Positions 1 to 12,234 are shown, numbered from the stretch's first letter. The stretch: 64,000 nt of DNA from Lophius americanus (GCA_037951165.1 JBBDHG010000008.1:4473501-4537500); one strand, 5' to 3'. The notes: generated by a model not told the origin, from the sequence alone. Program-made: numbers and translations.

Positions 1-223
1 AACTTTATTAATCTCAAGGAGAGATCTCACATCATCACCCATAAATACACATGCCAAATCACTCACAATTGCTCAAAGTAGCAGTCAGTATAAAACAAAA
101 TATGAGTGAGCTGTTGGGGGTTTAGCTTCATAGAATCAATTGATTAACCTGTTTCCAGGTGCAGGTAAGGCATAACTCAATGGAGGATGGACTGGATGGA
201 GGAGTGGTTGTGATGTCCTCCTC

Positions 224-224
<1 letters not shown>

Positions 225-313
<89 letters not shown>
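225..313. repeat. (CTGT)n microsatellite, about 22 units
   Basis: Uninterrupted tetranucleotide repeat upstream of the first recognised exon. The remaining sequence 1-602 shows no supported exon. Confidence 0.95.
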
Positions 314-602
314 AGACAGTCCATCTATCTATCCACCTTTCCCTCTATCCATCTGTTCTGGGTTTTAGTTTTACACGATGGGATAGAGTCACTGTCAAAT
401 TAAAACTTAACATCTTTGCTTAATTTTCAATTCAATATGCTGGAGTACAGTGCCACAGCAGCACTGTTTTGTTTTTCTTTTTAATTGTACTGTGTGTTAG
501 TACATATGCGCACTAGTGTTATTTGCTAAAAAATGGTCAAAATCTCCTGTAACTTTTGAATGTTATCCACATTTCACATCCGTTTTTTAATTCTGTTTTT
601 AG

Positions 603-1280
603 GACATAGTGTATGATCTTGACCATTTCCGGTAAGTTCCCAATAACCTTCCATCTCTCATTTTATATTTGAGTAGGCCATTCTGGTACATTTCTGTTTG
701 ACTCATTTGGTTATATCTGTCTATCCTGTAATGGATATTGATCAAACTAATGGGGATCCTCTGCCTCCAAACCTGTTGTTACAAGGTGCAGTTATAAAGG
801 TCATTAATAGATTTACGGTGTAATCTCTGTTATTAGTGACAGAAAACAAAACATCTATTTCTAAACTATTTTAAAGTTTGGGATGCTTATATATAATGGG
901 ATCTAACGATCTACATTGATACTAGATGTCTGCAGCTGAAATAATGCGAGTAAGCATTCAATGCATATAGTATAAATGATAATCAAAGCTTTCTTTATGG
1001 AGATATATCTGTGATTTTGCTTAATTTTGTGTGCTTGTTTTGAATTTGATATCAAAATGATAAAAGTAATTTTAAAAATGTTAAAATAAATAAACATATC
1101 TGATAATATATGAGAAATACATTCATAAAATGAAGGCTTGTTAGGGAATATCACACCTTGAATGGTATTTGAGATTATTACTGGTAAATTGCTCGCTTTA
1201 AAACTTCTGGATCTTGATTATACCAAACTACTATAAAGGTATTGATAATGATCTGGATCCCAGTGCGTTATAAATAAAAT

Positions 1281-1372
<92 letters not shown>

Positions 1373-2406
1373 CTGTGGTATAGATATATCCTGTGACAAA
1401 ACTCAATCCCACACCATTCCTCTGTGTTCAGGGCACTACAGGAGGAAAATACTGATCTTCAACAGAACTTACTGCAAACTGTGGTTTGCATCGAAACCCT
1501 GGAGGTGGAGTTGCAGAGGACCAGGGATGAGCTCAGTCTTATTAAGGAGAAATACAAAAGGTTTGGGTAAAAACGTCAAAACTGCATGATGGACTAAATA
1601 TATACAAATACACTCAATGGACTACATGGGAAACAGGAACATATCTCCAATGTGTAGTGACATAATGCATTGCATGAAGGACAATATATTGGGAGTGAAA
1701 GGTAATGACGAGTTTGCACATATTGGCTCCACAGCCATAATCAATGAAAATCTATCAAGTCAACCTATGGCTTTACATAACAGTTTGATCCATGGAACAT
1801 ACTGTCTAAACCCCATGTGCATATCTGGAGGTGTTTTGGCATTGCAGTGACTCATTCCCCTGACCAGGAAAAAGAAGGGTGGGGGTTGGGATTTGGGGTC
1901 ATGTAACCAGTGAGTATCATGTTATTATCCCAACCCTCATGCCCAAACAGCAGCTGCAGCCCAGCAGACACATATCACACCTTCTTTAACTGCGTAGAAC
2001 AACTGCAGTGAATAGTCGCCTCACATTAAGCTCCAGTTTGCTGTCATGTCTTACATAGAATGACTCTGTGCTAGCCAAATGACATGAAAGCAACTGTTTT
2101 AAAGTCTATACTGTAGAAAATTGATGACTTGGTGTTGTCCTGTCCTGAAATAATATTAATAATATATCTTGTAGTTTAAATATTTTAGGGTGTATTCTTC
2201 TATCTTCTGTGCTTGTTTGTGTCTTGTAGCCTTCTAGAGACCCACACTGGGGCCAATCAGGCCAATATCCTGCTGGGGAAACAACTGCATATAGCGGTGA
2301 GATAGAGTTTTTGGAAGTCATGGCTAGAACGATGAAAGATTGATCTTGTCTCACTACATCCTCAAATAATGAAAACTACTTCCTTTAAAATCTCGTCCTA
2401 TTTTAT

Positions 2407-2475
<69 letters not shown>

Positions 2476-4529
2476 TGCGTGAATGCAGTCTGAGACCCTG
2501 GGCTCTGAAAGAAAGTACCTACTGAACACTGTGTCCCAACTGACCTCAGAGTTGGAGAATGCCCACAGGACTTTGGCTGCCCTGGGAAACATTAATGTGA
2601 GTACGGTGCCATCTACTGGACATATATATGTACATATATGCATGATGTCAGTTTACCAATACACTTTAAGTCTTCTTTACTAGTTTGTTTTGGTCATTTC
2701 AGCATTATATATCTAATTTTGTCAAGCTATCATATCATGAGTGTCTTTTAATGCTTTATTGCACAAATGATAAGCATGCTCTGTCACTACTTTTATCTCA
2801 ATTTTAACTTTATCACACTGAAGTGAAGATGATAAATAATCACTTACATCCCATAATCATTTAATACAACTATACATTTATTTTGATTAAGTGTTTCTAC
2901 CATTGAGGCATTTAAAAATTCAACAATGTGTTTATTTGCAAATTTCCTTAGATAATTTGTGTCATATGAAAATAACAGCTTGTATTTTGTTGCTTATGAA
3001 CTATGAATGATCTTTAATTAATCCTAAAATACTCATATCCATTGTGGTGGTGTGAAAATATTTAATGGGAGAGGAAAGAAAGAAATAGTTCTGCTGGATA
3101 ATGTCTTTTGTTTTCATCAAGACTTCATGAAATATTAAACAGTTGATAATGAAACAATGGGAGAAGTTTTAGAGGCAAATTCCTCTTTCGTAGAAATGAA
3201 AAACAACTTGCAGACATCTAGACAGATTTTCAATTTTTTTTTATAATTAATGTGATAATTATCTTGTTAACTCATAGATAAAGAAAGGTTTTGCTGAATT
3301 CTGAAAACATCTGGAAATTTGCGTGATTGTCTCTTGAGTCACCACAGAGTCCGTCCAAATGCATTTAAGATGTATGATCTTATATTTGTGAAGCACACAG
3401 CATCGGTCCAACTAAACTTAGAGAAATATGGCAATGTCCGGAATCTTTGAAAGGTTCTCCCTGTGAACAACTGCAAACATCTTAGGTGTCCTCACAAAGT
3501 TGTCAAACTAATAATACCATATTTGAATACATGTCTTTGCTAAAAGACATGAGTATCAATATCTCACACCAAATCCCACAAATAAATAGGTTTAAACTAA
3601 CCCCTCGGTGGTTATCTCGAAAAAATGCTCTATTTTTCTGAATTAGAAAGATACAGTAAATGTTCCCTTAAACCCAGCTACAAAGAGGTCGCAAGTCAGT
3701 GTACTTCTAGTCTTCTGCTCGTCGCTACAAATAGACATTACTATCAAAAAGACAAAAAGGTTTGGAACAACTTGTTTAATCCTTGGCATGCATGTTAGTT
3801 CTGCAGAATTCTGTATGAATTATTTGAGAGTAATGCTTGTTTGGTTCTCAAATTCAGGTGCCCTGCTTGATAAAGGAAATATTGGAAAAGCACTTCAGTT
3901 CAGCCGAGGCCATACAGAAGATTTTGGTGATTCCTTCTCCTGCTTCTGCTCCTGCTCCTGCTCCTGCTCCTCTTGCTCCTGCGCCTGCTCCTGTTCCTTT
4001 TCCAATAAGCCATTCTTCCTCCTCTCTAGTGGACGGCCAGTTGTACTCTTCTAAAATGGAGGAAGCAGCACATGATCGGTTAATGAAGTCAGAGGCAGGA
4101 CTGCAGAGGGCCACAGCCTTCATACCAGTTAAACAGGGAGTGCTGACGGCACAAAATGAAAAGCTCAGCCATAGCCCACCTTTGTCTGTAGCTGACATTA
4201 GTACTGCTATCTATGAGAAAATGGCTGTCAGGTATGTTGCAAAACCAGGGCCCCTTTATCTCCAGAGCCAAAAGCAGCCTCCCCTTGGTTCTAAACCTGT
4301 TGATTGCGCTCCAAACCACGGGGTTGCTGAGTGCTTAAGTGGGAAGGGAGGGGACAAGTTAACTCTTTTGGAGGAGGACAATGTTGATGTGACAGCAGTG
4401 TCAGCACAACAGATTCTTGATGAGTTCATTCGGCAGTTGCAGCCCCATAAGGTGGGAGAAGAAAAGGATCAGAGAGGTGGGCAGGAATGGAATAATGTAG
4501 GGGAATACATAGGCAAAGGAGCAGACTGA
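603..4529 (+). CDS. TJAP1/BEGAIN-like coiled-coil protein, 3' five exons (5' end outside window)
   Basis: Exons read as 603-631, 1432-1560, 2230-2296, 2489-2596 and 3858-4529 (stop TGA). All junctions are GT...AG and phases agree, giving 334 aa without an internal stop. The first 110 residues form a heptad-like coiled coil opening with ALQEENTDLQQ. It aligns by eye, without gaps after the first 30 residues, to the TJAP1 (Pilt) and BEGAIN coiled coil (TJAP1 LLQEENEELRR; ours SLLETHTGANQAN against RLQNSYTASQRTN). The last exon encodes VPCLIKEILEKHF, an Ala-Pro run, then a Ser/Pro-rich tail ending in an amphipathic stretch around QQILDEFIRQLQPHK. TJAP1 sits at tight junctions/Golgi and BEGAIN at postsynaptic densities; whether this protein does either is unknown. 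The conserved TJAP1/BEGAIN C-terminal motif is not visible. The exon-2 donor at 1561 (GTTTGG) is weak; GTAAAA at 1567 is an in-frame alternative adding two codons. Gene reality is firm, family only moderate. Confidence 0.72.
1255..1370 (+). repeat. LINE/SINE 3' tail with (ATT)n
   Basis: GCGTTATAAATAAAATG followed by about 30 ATT units (1282-1370). This is the usual 3' end of fish L2/SINE-type retroposons; the body of the element is not recognisable. Confidence 0.5.
2409..2472. repeat. (GT)32 microsatellite directly upstream of a 3' splice site
   Basis: Perfect dinucleotide run ending 16 nt before the acceptor AG at 2487-2488 of the fourth exon of the TJAP1/BEGAIN-like gene. It occupies the place of the polypyrimidine tract. 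Confidence 0.95.
2597..3857. other. Intron 4 of the TJAP1/BEGAIN-like gene
   Basis: Donor GTGAGT at 2597, acceptor TTCTCAAATTCAG ending at 3857. AT-rich; I recognise no exon, repeat family or RNA gene in it. Confidence 0.7.
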
Positions 4530-4884
4530 AAATGTGACCTCAGAGCTTGGTATGGTGAATGTATACTTATATATACATAGGATGGATACAATATATCTCA
4601 TTAAGTACAAATGTAATTATTCATATACTATTATTATTCATAAGTTGTTCATATATTTCATAGCTATCAGATGTAAATTTGTATGCCCAAAATACTAGTA
4701 CAGCTGAAGTTGAGAAAAACCATTCAGCCCTCTGTAAACAAAAGTAGAACCACAAGAAAGCATCTTCTCTATTACACCTTTGTTGGTTAACACAAACAAA
4801 ACAGCGGCAACATGAAGGGATCACTGTGTAATTCAATTATACAAAGGCTTGTCTGTAAAAGCAAACTCTATACTGTGTAAAAGA

Positions 4885-4980
4885 AGGTAATAATAATAAT
4901 TATAATACATTAAATTTATAATGCACTTTACCTTTGGATCAAATCTCAAAGTGCTACAAAGTAAAAGCAGATAAAAGCAT
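4885..4980 (+). repeat. Fish retroposon end (inverted partner of 9062-9512)
   Basis: The segment TTTATAATGCACTTTACC followed by TTTGGATCAAATCTCAAAG is the near-exact reverse complement of sequence at 9443-9490, so two copies of one dispersed repeat lie in opposite orientation. Confidence 0.65.
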
Positions 4981-5268
4981 CAATAAAAGAAGTGGAAGGT
5001 GGAAGTTTTGAGCAAGTTGACAGTGAGTGCAAAAATATGTTGTGTACACGTTAATATGAGAAATTTAAGAAAAGCTAGGAGTATTTTAAGGCAGCAAAAT
5101 GTGCCGGCCTTGTATAGTGTAGAAAAAGGCATTCTGTTCCTGCTGATGCTGCATCTGAGGCTGCATAAAACCATTAGCTGTATTTTATTTTAGGACGCTG
5201 TTTTTTTTGGTGCTCCATGTTAAAGTACCATTGAAGGGAACATATTCACATTGAACATTTTAATCCCA

Positions 5269-5274
5269 AATAAA
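5269..5274 (+). promoter_or_regulatory. Candidate poly(A) signal AATAAA
   Basis: Canonical hexamer 740 nt after the stop codon of the TJAP1/BEGAIN-like gene. Another lies at 4982-4987 next to a repeat. Which is used cannot be told from sequence. Confidence 0.25.
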
Positions 5275-7242
5275 AATTGCCAATCCACCAAAATAATTTC
5301 CAAATGTTTGTTGACCACTCAGAGGCTAGATCATGACTGACCCCCCTATAATGCCTTTGCATCATTTGTAAAAGCCATAATGAGTTGATATGCCTTGGAC
5401 AAAGTATGCAAAAACGCTTATTTTGTTGCGTGTATATAAATTTCAGGGGTTCAAAAGATTTTTTAAGTTGTAAATATAAAGTTGAAATAAAAAAAAAAGT
5501 ATTATAATAATATATAGTAACATAACGGATATGTGTAATTTACATTTTACAGTGCATTTAAAGATTGCATTTGATCAATTAAATCCCGGAATATAAGTAA
5601 AAAAAATGAAGATGCAGTAGCAGCCAAAATAAATACAATTATAATAAAATATTTTCAAGCTTGCTCAGAAAATACATTTAAAATGAAGTCTTGATTAGTC
5701 TATTTCCTCTCAAACTTACCTTGTTGTTTACCCTAAAATGAACTGATTAGATATGTGCCAGTGTGAATATAAGGTCTTGTATTGTAGATGATAACAGGTA
5801 TCAAGATGATGTTTATTTTGACCTCCCCCCTGACTTGAAAATGTCAGAGGAGATCTTTTTTTTATAATTTATTTAAAAATATCGAAGCGGTATATAGTTG
5901 TGAGTATATATATTTTTTCAAAAACTTAAAGATTATGCAAAGATAAAAGCATTATTTGAAGAGAAGAGAATAATTTAGAAGTAGTTTTTTTTTTATTGAG
6001 TAGTGAGTTCAACATCTGAAGATAAATCTTTAGATATGTGCAATTAAATACAAGATTGTAAAAGTAGAAGACATCAAGGACTTATATACTTAAAGTATTT
6101 ATATTATACTGAAAAACTGTCATCAAGACAATATTTAAAATATATACGGATGAGCTAATTACTCATCCTTATATTAGAACTTCAATAAACAAAACTGTCT
6201 GATGTTGTGTCAAACGAATGGCTGATTTCAGACCCAGTATATAATCATCAGTGTTTCATCAAGTGTTTCATCAGCAGCACCATCGGTGGCAACCCAAGTG
6301 AAAAATAATATATTTCTGTTCTGCTTTATGTTTCATCAAGTCAGTCAGGTCGAAACACCTTTTACAGATATTATACACAATGTTTTGGGGCTTCCTGGCA
6401 TTGCACATCTTTATCTAACATCTTTATGTTGGTAGTATACAGTTAATTTGAACTTTATGTCCCTAGCTACAAAAGCGTATTTCGTTCACCAAGACACCTT
6501 ATCTCGTAATGATGAGATATTCTTTCACGTAATTACGAAATAAGGTGAAAATATCTCATGAAAAAACTTGGCGTTTCAAGGCGTCAGTCCGCGCCTGCGC
6601 AATTATGCGCAACTGAGAGAAGCAAGGATGAAACCTTCTGGTGTAACTTGCATGCACCCGAACATCTACAAATGTCTCATAATCCTCCCGATATGAGAAT
6701 ATATTTATCTAGTATCAATCCGAGATACTTTCCCAACATAAGGTGGAAGGCACTAATTAAGAAATCTTAACGTGACCAAACACGACTGTGTCACACAGCC
6801 GGTGGAAAGACCGATAGTTACAGATGCGTTATAAAAATTACACAGCATTTGCAAAAACGAAAAAACATCTCCTCCTGATATCGTGATAGCGTATATCCTT
6901 TGTGTGTCTTTGTTAATTTCTTTAATATGATGAATGCAATGCGCAAAGTAGTATAACAATGATAAAATCACAACACAACATAAAAAGACAGTTCTAATGT
7001 TTTGGATATCAGTATTTAACATTATTATTCTGGATATTATTCTGGTTTTCTTCATGACTATTGTCACCAATATGACAAATTGCATAACCTTGTGTTATGT
7101 CATGCATTAATAATGAATAAAAACACATGAACACAGACTCTAAGGCTATCATGACTAAAATGTTCTGCTGTTATTTGGTCGAAGCCGCATCACCTGTTTG
7201 TCAGTGAGATAACACACTACATCAGGTCTAATAATTTATGAC
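5275..7242. other. Intergenic DNA without a recognised gene
   Basis: AT-rich, many short T and A runs. It contains an imperfect inverted repeat at 6495-6547. The longest open frames (for example 6558-6770) have no recognisable homology, and I do not call them genes. Confidence 0.6.
6495..6547. repeat. Imperfect inverted repeat, possible MITE remnant
   Basis: 16-nt arms 6495-6510 and 6532-6547 pair with one mismatch around a 21-nt loop. A second pair of arms (GATGAGATATTCTTTCAC and GTGAAAATATCTCAT) overlaps it. The motif TCTCGTAATTACGA-like sequence resembles fish non-autonomous DNA elements. Confidence 0.45.
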
Positions 7243-8360
7243 ATTGAACTGTAGAACAGATTGATAACAGATAGAGGAAAACAACTTTTTAACTGTTTTC
7301 AAATCATTTCATATGCTAAGAATTGATGATTTACTTCTTTGTATGAAAAATAAAACAAGTTAATAGAAAGCATGACACTCATTCCTCTGTGTGAAGATTC
7401 ACTGTTTTTCTGTGTGAATATACTGTATGATATATTTTTTTCCTCTGTGAAATATAAAAGCATATGTGTTATGCTGCACAGCAAATAAACACAGCTGAGG
7501 AGCAAAGTTTAGCTGAAGGTATTTAATATTAGTAACTTTTGTTTGACAGGTAACTTCATTGAGGCAAATGAGAGTTGTATTATGACAATGTAGACTGCAT
7601 AGCCCTCTCACATCTCTCACCCGTACATTATTCTCTGCAGTATCAAAGTCTGACGATTGTTAGCCTCAATTCAACTTGTAACTGTGTCACTTCTGTCAGT
7701 TCGTCTCCAATAAAAATGATGACCTTAAATTAACACACCTCAGATTACAGTTGTTTATTTATTATTCATGTTTTCTTGTTCTATTTTTCCTGAATTATGA
7801 GATTGAACTGTAGAACAGATTGATAACAGATAGAGGAAAACAACTTTTTAACTGTTTTCAAATCATTTCATATGCTAAGAATTGATGATTTACTTCTTTG
7901 TATGAAAAATAAAACAAGTTAATAGAAAGCATGACACTCATTCCTCTGTGTGAAGATTCACTGTTTTTCTGTGTGAATATACTGTATGATATATTTTTTT
8001 CCTCTGTGAAATATAAAAGCGTATGTGTTATGCTGCACAGCAAATAAACACAGCTGAGGAGCAAAGTTTAGCTGAAGGTATTTAATATTAGTAACTTTTG
8101 TTTGACAGGTAACTTCATTGAGGCAAATGAGAGTTGTATTATGACAATGTAGACTGCATAGCCCTCTCACATCTCTCACCCGTACACTATTCTCTGCAGT
8201 ATCAAAGTCTGACGATTGTTAGCCTCAATTCAACTTGTAACTGTGTCACTTCTGTCAGTTCGTCTCCAATAAAAATGATGACCTTAAATTAACACACCTC
8301 AGATTACAGTTGTTTATTTATTATTCATGTTTTCTTGTTCTATTTTTCCTGAATTATGAG
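7243..8360. repeat. 559-bp direct tandem duplication, two units
   Basis: Unit 1 is 7243-7801 and unit 2 is 7802-8360. Read base by base they differ at only two positions that I could find (A/G in AAAGCATATG, T/C in CGTACATTATT), so identity is above 99%. The left flank and the junction share TTATGA, suggesting microhomology at the breakpoint. No gene is visible inside; the small open frames are simply duplicated. Confidence 0.95.
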
Positions 8361-8479
8361 ATAAATGTTAGTGAAGTGAAGATAACTACTTGTTACAACA
8401 GTTTATGCTAATTAAGTCTTGTCAGAAAATCTTGGTGCTTAATTTTGGTGCTTAATGTATCAAACAGGCTAACACTGCT

Positions 8480-8600
8480 CACAACAAGGTTCTGGGTTCA
8501 AACCACCTGGGGCTCTTTCTATATAATCTGCTCCCCATGTTTGTGTAGGGTCACTCTGGATACTACCACTTTCCACAACATGTAATATAAAATTGTTAAT
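8480..8600 (-). repeat. Dispersed fish repeat fragment (same family as 39905-40175)
   Basis: GGTTCTGGGTTCAAACCACC followed by a CTCCCCATGTTTGTGTAGGG-type segment. This is the reverse complement of the family whose other strand reads CACCATGGACAAGTCG...TGTGAGGCTACTGTGCTACA near 40,000. Confidence 0.5.
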
Positions 8601-9061
8601 TCTTTTGCTATTTCCTGTTTTCTGATAGTTTTGACGCTTTGCTGCTTGATGTCTCATATTCGGATTTCTTTCTGTAAGGAAATGAGTATGCAGTGTCACC
8701 TGGATATTAATAACTCCCTGTCACTATAAACTTGCAAATAATGGGCCATTACTGTAGTTAAACATATTTTTTTCAATCTCCTCAGTAGTGCCTAAGTGTG
8801 GCCTAACAACAACACAAGCCTGCACTGCATTGACTGGAATGATAGCATTTAGCCACTTCTAACCAGCAGCAAGTTGTCCCCCTTCAACAAGGATTTATAC
8901 CATCTTTCTACAGAACATGGCAGTGCTGGTAAACTCAATTTAGAACAGGCAGAAGTGAGTGAGATTAATGGACTGTGTGGGAGTGACATTACATTAACTC
9001 AGTGGACAGGAGAATGCTAACACACAGCTAATAAGATTAACAAAAAAACGGAAGATGCTAG

Positions 9062-9512
9062 ATAATGATAATAATAATAGAATTATACGATTTATTTATG
9101 CCTGCCTTTCAGGACACTCATTACATTACAGATACAGAGTAGAAAAAAGACAATAAAATCGAGACATTATGAACATTGAACATAATGCTAAAAAAGCTAA
9201 ATAAATAAAGTGAAAGTCTGAAAGAGTGACGGAATTTGAATGTGGGGAATGAGTCAATTTCGCGGATAGTTTGTGGGAAAGAGTTCCAGAGCTGATGGGC
9301 TGCAGTGCTCCTTCATCCTGCTCCTGAAAAAACGGTCAGGGGGCTCTGTGAGGAGCATTGGAATATGCTGAATGAACTTGCTCAACTGCTTTCTCTTATC
9401 TGTATTGACTTCTATACAAACATTACATACTATACATACATTCTAGCACTTTGAGATTTGATCCAAATGTAAAGTGCATTATAAATTAAATGTAATATTA
9501 TTATTATTATAC
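9062..9512 (+). repeat. Non-autonomous fish retroposon with ATT tail
   Basis: Begins near CTGCCTTTCAGGACACTC, contains GTTTGTGGGAAAGAGTTCCAGAG (split motif typical of an abundant teleost repeat) and ends GTAAAGTGCATTATAAATTAAATG plus ATT repeats. Its last 70 bp match 4885-4980 in inverted orientation. Confidence 0.65.
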
Positions 9513-9789
9513 TGACATCTATGTTGACAACAGGGTTGTCACCACAACATTTCTAAAATTGTGGTGAATTTCCTAAAAATTATTAAAAATAGATTTCATT
9601 GCATCCACAAAGTTGGTCGCTAACAAAAAGGTCCCCATTGAGAAATTGTCAGAAATGAAAAAATGTGTCAGAGTTGAACACAGATAATGAGTTTCACCAT
9701 GAAATAAATAAAGAGAAACTATATACTAGCATCTATAATTTTTAACAGAAAATTTGCACAACAAAATTTGTACAACAAAAATAAAATAA

Positions 9790-10400
9790 GTATCCTTTTG
9801 TCAGGCTGAGAAACCCTCTTGTGCCAGTATCCTCTGAACATGTATCCAAACGGGGCCTGCAATGATCTCTTTCTTCACTGACAAAATTCAGAATAATAGA
9901 TGATCACTAAATAAATTCAAGTAGCACGGCAGAATTTCACCCCATCAATCAGAAAACTATGGAGGACATCTACAGAATCTGTCCCTCTAATGCCATGATA
10001 TTCTACCAACAGGCTTTCTCAAAAATTACGTATTGAATGACCTCTGGTCCTCTATGAAGGACAAAGCTCCTATGTCCTTCATAGACTTCTAATAAACATT
10101 TGGAGGCTAATATCAAATCTTCCATTTTTAAGAAAGAATATTGAAAAGAATTAACAAATAAATTATTATGATGTCTTCCATTCAAGATTCCAACCTTACC
10201 ACAGCACAGATACATCACTTGTTAAGGACTTTCATCACATCTACTCAAACACAGACAGTTACAGAGTTTTAGTATTACTGGATATCATTGCTGTACGCAG
10301 CACAGTTAACCACAGCATATTACCGGACAGGTTAGAAAACTGGATGTGACTTTCTATGCAAAGCAATAAACTGGTTTGAATCTTATCTAACTGTATATTT
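9790..10400 (+). mobile_element. Decayed L2-type LINE, reverse transcriptase part
   Basis: Translation with several stops gives TDTSLVKDF, VLVLLDIIAVRSTVNHSIL and DRLENWM, lining up with the L2/Maui reverse-transcriptase core (TETALVKVL, VLVLLDLSAAFDTVDHNIL, DRLENWVGLSG). The catalytic FD of motif A has become RS, so the enzyme is dead. The C-terminal part may be the fragment at 11490-12120. Confidence 0.7.
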
Positions 10401-10736
10401 TTTCATCAATTCCTTGATGTGTAGAGCCTGATGTATGCAGTGTACCTTCTAATCAGACATCCAAGATGGCTGCCATACATGAGTGAACAATGTGATTTTT
10501 CATTTCTATATTTGCCAATTTAATGTATTTAAAAAGTATATATTTTCATGTAGCAGGAAGATACAGTAACAACAGTAAGGTTTGTTTTCCTGATTATGTT
10601 TGTCTGTTGGAATGTGTCTTATGACATTGGACTGAAGAAAGGTCTGGTTTAACATATGGGTGATTATGCAGGGGATAAAATGAGGTTGACTGAATGTCTC
10701 TCTATCTTGGATACTTTGTATAAACAGAACCTGGAA

Positions 10737-10785
10737 AAGATGGACTTAAGTGTGGCCGAAATACGGCCACACTTAAGTCCATCTT
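10737..10785. repeat. Perfect 22-bp inverted repeat with 5-nt loop
   Basis: Arms 10737-10758 and 10764-10785 are exact reverse complements around AAATA. The core is GGACTTAAGTGTGGCCG. A partial direct echo (CATCTTAAGG twice) follows at once. No coding or polymerase III context is visible. Confidence 0.9.
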
Positions 10786-11489
10786 AAGGACCATCTTAAG
10801 GTTCTTCTTGTTGTCTGTAGTTTGCATATGTATCTGAAGTCAAATTGAAATTAAAGACGTGCAAAAAAAAATTAATAACGCAGCAGCATGGAATATCCCC
10901 CTTTAGACTCTAGATACCAGGTGGTGGTGGCTAGATCAGCTAGGATTTGGCAGAGAAAGGGAGGTGGAATTGGAGGTTCTGCGAACCAGCAGCATGACAG
11001 AACAAGATGAACGGAGAGAGAGAGATACTGAAAGACAGTAGTTGATGATGATAGGCTAAACATGCCTGTGTCACACAGTGATAGGATGAACGTGACGCCC
11101 CGAATGAGTGCAGCTGATGTGCTGGAATGTGAGGCGGGTAATTGAGACCGAACATGTGTAAAAGGTAAGGATTATAAAGTGGAATGAGCCGTAACTGTGG
11201 CCTGAATGTGGAAGAGAATAGTCTTTGTGATTAAACGCTTGATATATTAGGTAAAAAAAATAAACCAAACTTGTGAAAAAATGTTCAAGACCAAGATTAT
11301 TATACATTAAATATAATAATAAATATTAAAAAAATGCGTTTTCAGTCCATCTTCATGGTTCAAGCTTTACTGGGTTAAAAAGAGTATTTTGTGACTACAG
11401 GTAATTACATATCTGAGTGGACAAAGATAATTTCAGGAGTTCCCAAAGCTTAATTCTGGGACCTCCAGATGAGCCAGCATTTCTTTTCA

Positions 11490-12120
11490 GCTTAAGAATA
11501 ATGCATACCACTGTAATGGTGTGTTTACAGGTCTCCCCCAAATATCATTCAAACAGTTGCAGCTAATTTCAAAATGCTGCTGTCTAAAACCTCACAAAGA
11601 CGTGGAGAAAGGATCATATCAGTTCAATTTTCAGATCAGTATACGGGCTTCCTTTCTACTACACATTTGATTTGAAAATGTTTGTTTATAAGGCACTCAA
11701 TAGTTTTCGTTGAAAATACATTTCTGATCTGCTCCATCATGAAACATGCAGACCACGAATCAGTCAGTCTAGCTTTTTTGTCCCCAGGTTAAAAACTAAA
11801 CGTGGCAAAGCAGTATTCGGTTATTATGCCCCGGCCATCTGGAACAAACTCCTAGAGAACTGCAGGTCCACTTTGTCTCTTCGCTCTTTTAAATCTCTAT
11901 TCTACTGCCTTTCATTCAATTAATTAATCAATAATTTCTTACACTGTACTGTAAATTTCATTACTGTATGTCCTTTAGCTTTTATTTTAAAAAAACCCAA
12001 AACATTTTCATCCATACATTTTTTATATACATTTTTTCATATCTTAATTTTGATGTTTTTTCTTTTAATATATTTTATAAAGCACTTTGAATTCCCTTTT
12101 TGTTGAAATCTGCTATACAT
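11490..12120 (+). mobile_element. Decayed L2-type LINE, C-terminal part and 3' end
   Basis: Stop-ridden translation includes the A-P-A-I-W-N-K-L-L-E-N pattern followed by SLRSFKSLFY, the usual end of L2-clade polymerases, then a 3' UTR with AAAGCACTTTGAATTCCC. Same strand as the 9790-10400 fragment; the two could be one element split by later insertion. Confidence 0.6.
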
Positions 12121-12234
12121 ATAAACTTGCTTTGCCTTGCTTATGTGTTAAATTGAGAATAATTTGTGACCTCTCCAGGCTGCACTACACCACTGACCCA
12201 ATGTTAGCCAGGACATGCTCCGTACTTCCTCTCT

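Noticed and set aside
136..368. Open frames of 62-69 codons on both strands across the CTGT repeat
   Set aside because: They are repeat translations (repeated SVCLS or DRQT) without splice context or homology.
3854..4198. 114-codon minus-strand frame
   Set aside because: It is the shadow of the terminal exon of the TJAP1/BEGAIN-like gene; Gly-Ala repeats come from the opposite strand of the Ala-Pro run.
7299..8179. Paired small frames of 68 and 73 codons
   Set aside because: They occur twice only because of the 559-bp duplication; no homology or start context.
8480..8520. tRNA-like B-box sequence GGTTCAAACC-like
   Set aside because: No A box or cloverleaf; it belongs to a dispersed fish repeat also present near 40,000.
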